In this document: piece by piece, positions 7,414 through 9,547 of the stretch
Numbering within the stretch: the stretch's first letter is position 1
Layout of the letters: every line of letters begins with the position of its first letter
Assembly: GCA_964548475.1 (NCBI GenBank)
Contig: CAZJRF010000078.1
Coordinates: 1-9,547 of the forward strand
Direction of reading: 5' to 3'
Length of the DNA: 9,547 bases
DNA from: VGBK01 sp964548475
Lineage (GTDB): Bacteria; Actinomycetota; Acidimicrobiia; Spongiisociales; UBA11373
Translations under genes and position numbers: made by a program
The notes under the pieces: model-generated
Seen by the model: only the letters and a program-made list of their open reading frames with translations
Databases searched by the model: none
What the model was told of the DNA's origin: nothing

Positions 7414-7442
7414 ACCCTACGCTGCCGCTCTGCCGACCTCAA
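7414..7442 (-). promoter_or_regulatory. Candidate sigma-70-type promoter for valS
   Basis: TTGAGG at 7442-7437 and TAGGGT at 7419-7414 are separated by exactly 17 nt on the minus strand. TAGGGT fits the TANNNT -10 pattern of high-GC Gram-positives. A start near 7407 would give an approximately 140-nt valS leader holding both hairpins. This is a pattern match only. Confidence 0.5.
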
Positions 7443-7483
7443 CCACTTTCCGTCGTCAGGGCGGGTCATTCTCGATGGACGTA

Positions 7484-7495
7484 GTGACTAGTCAC
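7484..7495. repeat. 12-bp perfect palindrome, possible operator
   Basis: GTGACTAGTCAC is its own reverse complement. It sits inside a wider inverted repeat, CGATGG (7500-7495) and CCATCG (7478-7473). Its centre is about 83 nt upstream of the start predicted for the valS promoter candidate. It could bind a dimeric regulator or form an RNA hairpin in read-through transcripts; I cannot name a regulator. Confidence 0.5.
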
Positions 7496-7572
7496 CATCG
7501 TCCGGCAGCGGCCGCCCCGCCAGGAGACCGGCCCGGGGCGCGCCTCACCGGCCGAGGTGTCGAAGGGAACCG

Positions 7573-7590
7573 GCCGGGGACCTTCCCGGC
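7573..7590 (-). terminator. Short GC hairpin just after the clpX stop
   Basis: GCCGGG (7590-7585) and CCCGGC (7578-7573) form a 6-bp stem with a 6-nt loop, starting one base after the clpX stop codon. No T-run follows. It could weakly terminate transcription or protect the 3' end of the clpX mRNA. Confidence 0.3.
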
Positions 7591-7591
7591 G

Positions 7592-8863
7592 CTAGGCGCT
7601 GCGTTCCTTGGGCCGGGCCTTGCCCAGCTCCTGAATGGGGATGAGAGCCGGGAGCACCCGCTCGCGCACCACCTGCTCGTCGATGACCACCCGGGCCACG
7701 TCGGCTCGCGAGGGCAGGTCGAACATGGTCTCGAGGAGCACCTCCTCGAGAATGGCTCTCAGCCCGCGCGCCCCGGTGGAACGAAGCAGGGCCTGGTCGG
7801 CCAATGCCTGCAGCGCGTCGTCGGTGAAGGACAGCTCGACGCCGTCCATCTCAAAGAACTTGGCATACTGCCGGGTGAGAGCGTTCTTGGGCTCGAGCAG
7901 CACCCGCACCAGCGACTCCCGATCGAGGTCCTCCACCGTGGCCACCACCGGCAGCCGTCCCACAAACTCGGGGATGAGCCCGAAGGACATCAGATCCTCG
8001 GGACGCACCTTGGCGAGGATGGCCCCCGCCCGCTGGTCGACCGAGCGCACCTGAGCGTCGAAGCCGACGGCCCGCTTGCCCACCCGGCTCTGGATGATGC
8101 GCTCGAGGCCGGAGAAAGCACCTCCGCAGATGAAAAGCATGTTGGTGGTGTCGACCTGCAGGAACTCCTGGTGGGGGTGCTTGCGCCCCCCCTGGGGGGG
8201 CACGGAGGCCACCGTGCCCTCCAGGATCTTCAGCAGCGCCTGCTGCACGCCCTCTCCGGAGACGTCGCGGGTGATGGATGGGTTCTCCGACTTGCGGGCG
8301 ATCTTGTCGATCTCGTCGATGTAGATGATGCCCTGCTCGGCCTTCTTGATGTCGTAGTCGGCCGCCTGGATCAGCTTGAGCAGGATGTTCTCGACGTCTT
8401 CGCCCACGTAGCCCGCCTCGGTGAGAGCGGTGGCATCGGCGATGGCAAAAGGCACGTTGAGCATGCGGGCCAGCGTCTGGGCCAGCAGGGTCTTGCCGCA
8501 GCCGGTGGGCCCGATGAGGAGGATGTTCGACTTCTGCAGCTCGATGTCGTCCTTGGTGCGCTGCCCGGCCCGCACCCGCTTGTAGTGGTTGTAGACCGCC
8601 ACCGAAAGTACCTTCTTGGCCCGCTCCTGCCCCACCACGTAATCGTCCAGGAAGGCGTACATCTCGCTCGGCTTGGGCAGTTCAGCGAGGGGCAGCTCCT
8701 CGGCGGTGGCCAGCTCCTCTTCGATGATCTCGTTGCAGAGGTCGATGCACTCGTCGCAGATGTAGACCCCGGGCCCGGCGATCAGCTTCCTGACCTGCTT
8801 CTGCGACTTGCCGCAGAAGCTGCACTTGAGGAGATCGCCGCCCTCGCCGAACTTGCTAACCAC
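7592..8863 (-). CDS. clpX: ClpX, ATP-dependent unfoldase subunit of ClpXP
   Basis: Hexameric AAA+ unfoldase (423 aa) that recognises tagged proteins and threads them into ClpP. The N-terminal zinc domain has C14, C17, C36 and C39 (CSFC and CDEC). Walker A is GPTGCGKT (118-125), Walker B IIYIDEID (179-186), the pore loop GYVG (151-154) and the RKH loop 227-229. FVGRLP (300-305) is the arginine-finger region and GARGLR (364-369) is sensor 2. The ClpP-docking IGF loop reads VGF at 266-268, a mild variant. The length is normal. GTG 8863 is preceded by AGGGGAG (8874-8868), which overlaps the clpP stop codon, and the genes are only 10 nt apart, so clpP and clpX are probably one operon and translationally linked. 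Confidence 0.98.
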   Translation of the reverse strand: MVSKFGEGGDLLKCSFCGKSQKQVRKLIAGPGVYICDECIDLCNEIIEEELATAEELPLAELPKPSEMYAFLDDYVVGQERAKKVLSVAVYNHYKRVRAGQRTKDDIELQKSNILLIGPTGCGKTLLAQTLARMLNVPFAIADATALTEAGYVGEDVENILLKLIQAADYDIKKAEQGIIYIDEIDKIARKSENPSITRDVSGEGVQQALLKILEGTVASVPPQGGRKHPHQEFLQVDTTNMLFICGGAFSGLERIIQSRVGKRAVGFDAQVRSVDQRAGAILAKVRPEDLMSFGLIPEFVGRLPVVATVEDLDRESLVRVLLEPKNALTRQYAKFFEMDGVELSFTDDALQALADQALLRSTGARGLRAILEEVLLETMFDLPSRADVARVVIDEQVVRERVLPALIPIQELGKARPKERSA

Positions 8864-8867
8864 GTCG

Positions 8868-8874
8868 CTCCCCT
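8868..8874 (-). promoter_or_regulatory. clpX ribosome binding site over the clpP stop
   Basis: AGGGGAG, 4 nt before GTG 8863; its first base is the last base of the clpP TGA. This supports GTG 8863 as the clpX start. Confidence 0.65.
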
Positions 8875-9485
8875 CAGGTCACGGCCTTGAGCTTGCGAGC
8901 CGCCAGAACCTCGTCGACCACCCCATAATTCTTAGCCTCCTCGGCCGTCATCCAGAAGTCGCGGTCGGTGTCCTTGCGGATCTTCTCCAGCGACTGCCCG
9001 GTGTGCAGCGAGAGCATCTCGTTCATCTCTTCCTTGATCCGCTTGAACTCGTTGGCCTGGATCTCGATGTCGGATGCCTGGCCCTCGACGCCCCCATGCG
9101 GCTGGTGGAGCATCACCCGGGAATGAGGCAGGGCGAACCGCTTGTCCTTGCCCCCGGCGGCCAGCAGCACCGCCGCCGCCGACGCCGCCTGTCCCATGCA
9201 GTAGGTGGCTACGTCGGGCTTGATGAAGTTCATGGTGTCGTAGATGGCCATCAACGAGGACATCGACCCGCCGGGGGAGTTGATGTAGAGGGCGATGTCC
9301 TTGTCGGGGTCGTCGCCTTCGAGGTGGAGCAGCTGAGCCATGATCAGGTTGGCCACCGTGTCGTCGATGGGCGTGCCCAGGAAGATGATGCGCTCCTTGA
9401 GCAGGCGGCTGTAGATATCGAAGGCGCGTTCACCGCGGCTGGTCTGCTCGATGACGGTGGGCACTAGGTAGCTGGCCTTGATCAA
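8874..9485 (-). CDS. clpP: ClpP, ATP-dependent Clp protease proteolytic subunit
   Basis: Serine peptidase (203 aa) that forms the tetradecameric chamber of ClpXP. The catalytic triad is S102 in GQAAS, H127 in LHQP and D176 in DTDRD, with the 25- and 49-residue spacings of E. coli ClpP. The oxyanion-loop motif is INSPGG (68-73). The N-terminus YLVPTVIEQTSRGERAFDIY is of the common ClpP type, following a propeptide of only a few residues. The core SLMAIYDTM, AASAAAVLLAAG and IRKDTDRD resembles, from memory, actinobacterial ClpP2. The start is TTG 9485, overlapping the tig stop as TTGA and served by a strong GGAGGT (9497-9492) at 6-7 nt. There is one copy here, where many actinobacteria have a tandem pair; a partner could lie elsewhere in the genome. 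Confidence 0.97.
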   Translation of the reverse strand: MIKASYLVPTVIEQTSRGERAFDIYSRLLKERIIFLGTPIDDTVANLIMAQLLHLEGDDPDKDIALYINSPGGSMSSLMAIYDTMNFIKPDVATYCMGQAASAAAVLLAAGGKDKRFALPHSRVMLHQPHGGVEGQASDIEIQANEFKRIKEEMNEMLSLHTGQSLEKIRKDTDRDFWMTAEEAKNYGVVDEVLAARKLKAVT

Positions 9486-9547
9486 CTCTCTACCTCCACG
9501 GGCTCCGATGGGTCTTCCTCTTCCCCGGCGCCGCCCTCTTCCTCGCC
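9482..9547 (-). CDS. tig: Trigger factor, acidic C-terminal tail (partial)
   Basis: The last 21 codons and TGA of a gene entering from the window's right edge. The readable end, GEEEGGAGEEEDPSEPVEVES, is Glu-rich and low-complexity. Acidic extensions of this type end many actinobacterial trigger factors, and tig directly precedes clpP-clpX in many bacteria. No domain is visible in this fragment, so the name rests on position and composition. Trigger factor is the ribosome-bound chaperone and prolyl isomerase that meets nascent chains. Its stop overlaps the clpP start by 4 nt. Confidence 0.62.
   Translation of the reverse strand, partial: GEEEGGAGEEEDPSEPVEVES
9492..9497 (-). promoter_or_regulatory. 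Strong ribosome binding site for the TTG-started clpP
   Basis: GGAGGT within the last codons of tig, 6 nt before TTG 9485. It compensates for the weak start codon and fixes the start. Confidence 0.75.

Larger units (their letters stand above)
7281..7591. other. clpX-valS intergenic region
   Basis: The only gene-free stretch above 300 nt. I see no protein with family features and no tRNA here. On the minus strand it contains a short GC hairpin directly after the clpX stop, then more GC-rich stem-forming sequence (for example CCTC and GAGG around a 7-nt loop near 7557-7543), a 12-bp palindrome, a promoter candidate, and two hairpins before valS, the last terminator-like. I looked for a T-box and could not support one. 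Confidence 0.75.

Noticed and set aside
7405..7418. AGGGTGG near 7418-7412 as the start of a T-box for valS
   Set aside because: Only the first seven bases match the T-box consensus; the following CGGGAG does not match NACCGCG, UGGC would not suit a tRNA-Val acceptor end, and I found no convincing specifier stem. The bases also serve as the -10 candidate.
7247..8890. A 547-codon open frame on the plus strand over clpX and the spacer
   Set aside because: Antisense shadow of clpX, low-complexity composition, no recognisable domain and no ribosome site of note.
1..9547. Search for mobile elements, CRISPR arrays, defence genes, tRNA or rRNA
   Set aside because: No direct-repeat arrays, transposase or integrase motifs, or cloverleaf-like sequences were seen; the window is continuous housekeeping genes.

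Overview
This is a compact, GC-rich core-chromosome segment in which every recognisable gene lies on the minus strand. Reading 5'->3' along that strand (high to low coordinates), the order is: the C-terminal tail of tig (trigger factor), clpP, clpX, a 311-nt regulatory gap, valS, folC, ndk, mreB, mreC, mreD, and the N-terminal part of a class B penicillin-binding protein (mrdA/pbp2 type). From memory, this order is the conserved clp-valS-folC-ndk-mre-pbp2 block of Actinobacteria such as Streptomyces. That order, the GC richness, frequent GTG/TTG starts, actinobacterial-style MreB, FolC and ClpP sequences and a TANNNT-type -10 element all suggest an actinobacterium. The single clpP copy here and the lack of a small membrane-protein gene between folC and ndk suggest a lineage outside the classical Streptomyces/Mycobacterium branch. 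No finer placement is possible from the sequence alone.

Region by region: 9482-9547 is the acidic end of trigger factor. 8874-9485 (clpP) and 7592-8863 (clpX) encode the ClpXP protease; clpP is translationally coupled to tig through a TTGA overlap. 7281-7591 is the only long gene-free stretch. It holds GC-rich hairpins after clpX, a perfect 12-bp palindrome, a good promoter candidate, and two hairpins just ahead of valS, the second of which looks like an intrinsic terminator or attenuator. 4674-7268 is valS. 3376-4617, and probably up to about 4668, is folC, which overlaps or abuts valS and has no ordinary start codon where its conserved N-terminus begins. 2931-3332 is ndk. 1870-2895 is mreB, interrupted by a 10-N assembly gap. 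945-1829 is mreC, 433-948 is mreD and 1-436 is the truncated PBP. mreC/mreD and mreD/PBP each overlap by GTGA.

Functionally the window joins protein quality control (trigger factor, ClpXP), tRNA charging (ValRS), folate polyglutamylation (FolC), nucleotide balance (Ndk) and the elongasome (MreB filament, MreC/MreD scaffold, transpeptidase). These are housekeeping genes. I do not see a novel defence, mobile or biosynthetic system. The points that merit a second look are the valS leader, the folC start, the gap in mreB, and the ClpP with mixed actinobacterial paralogue features.
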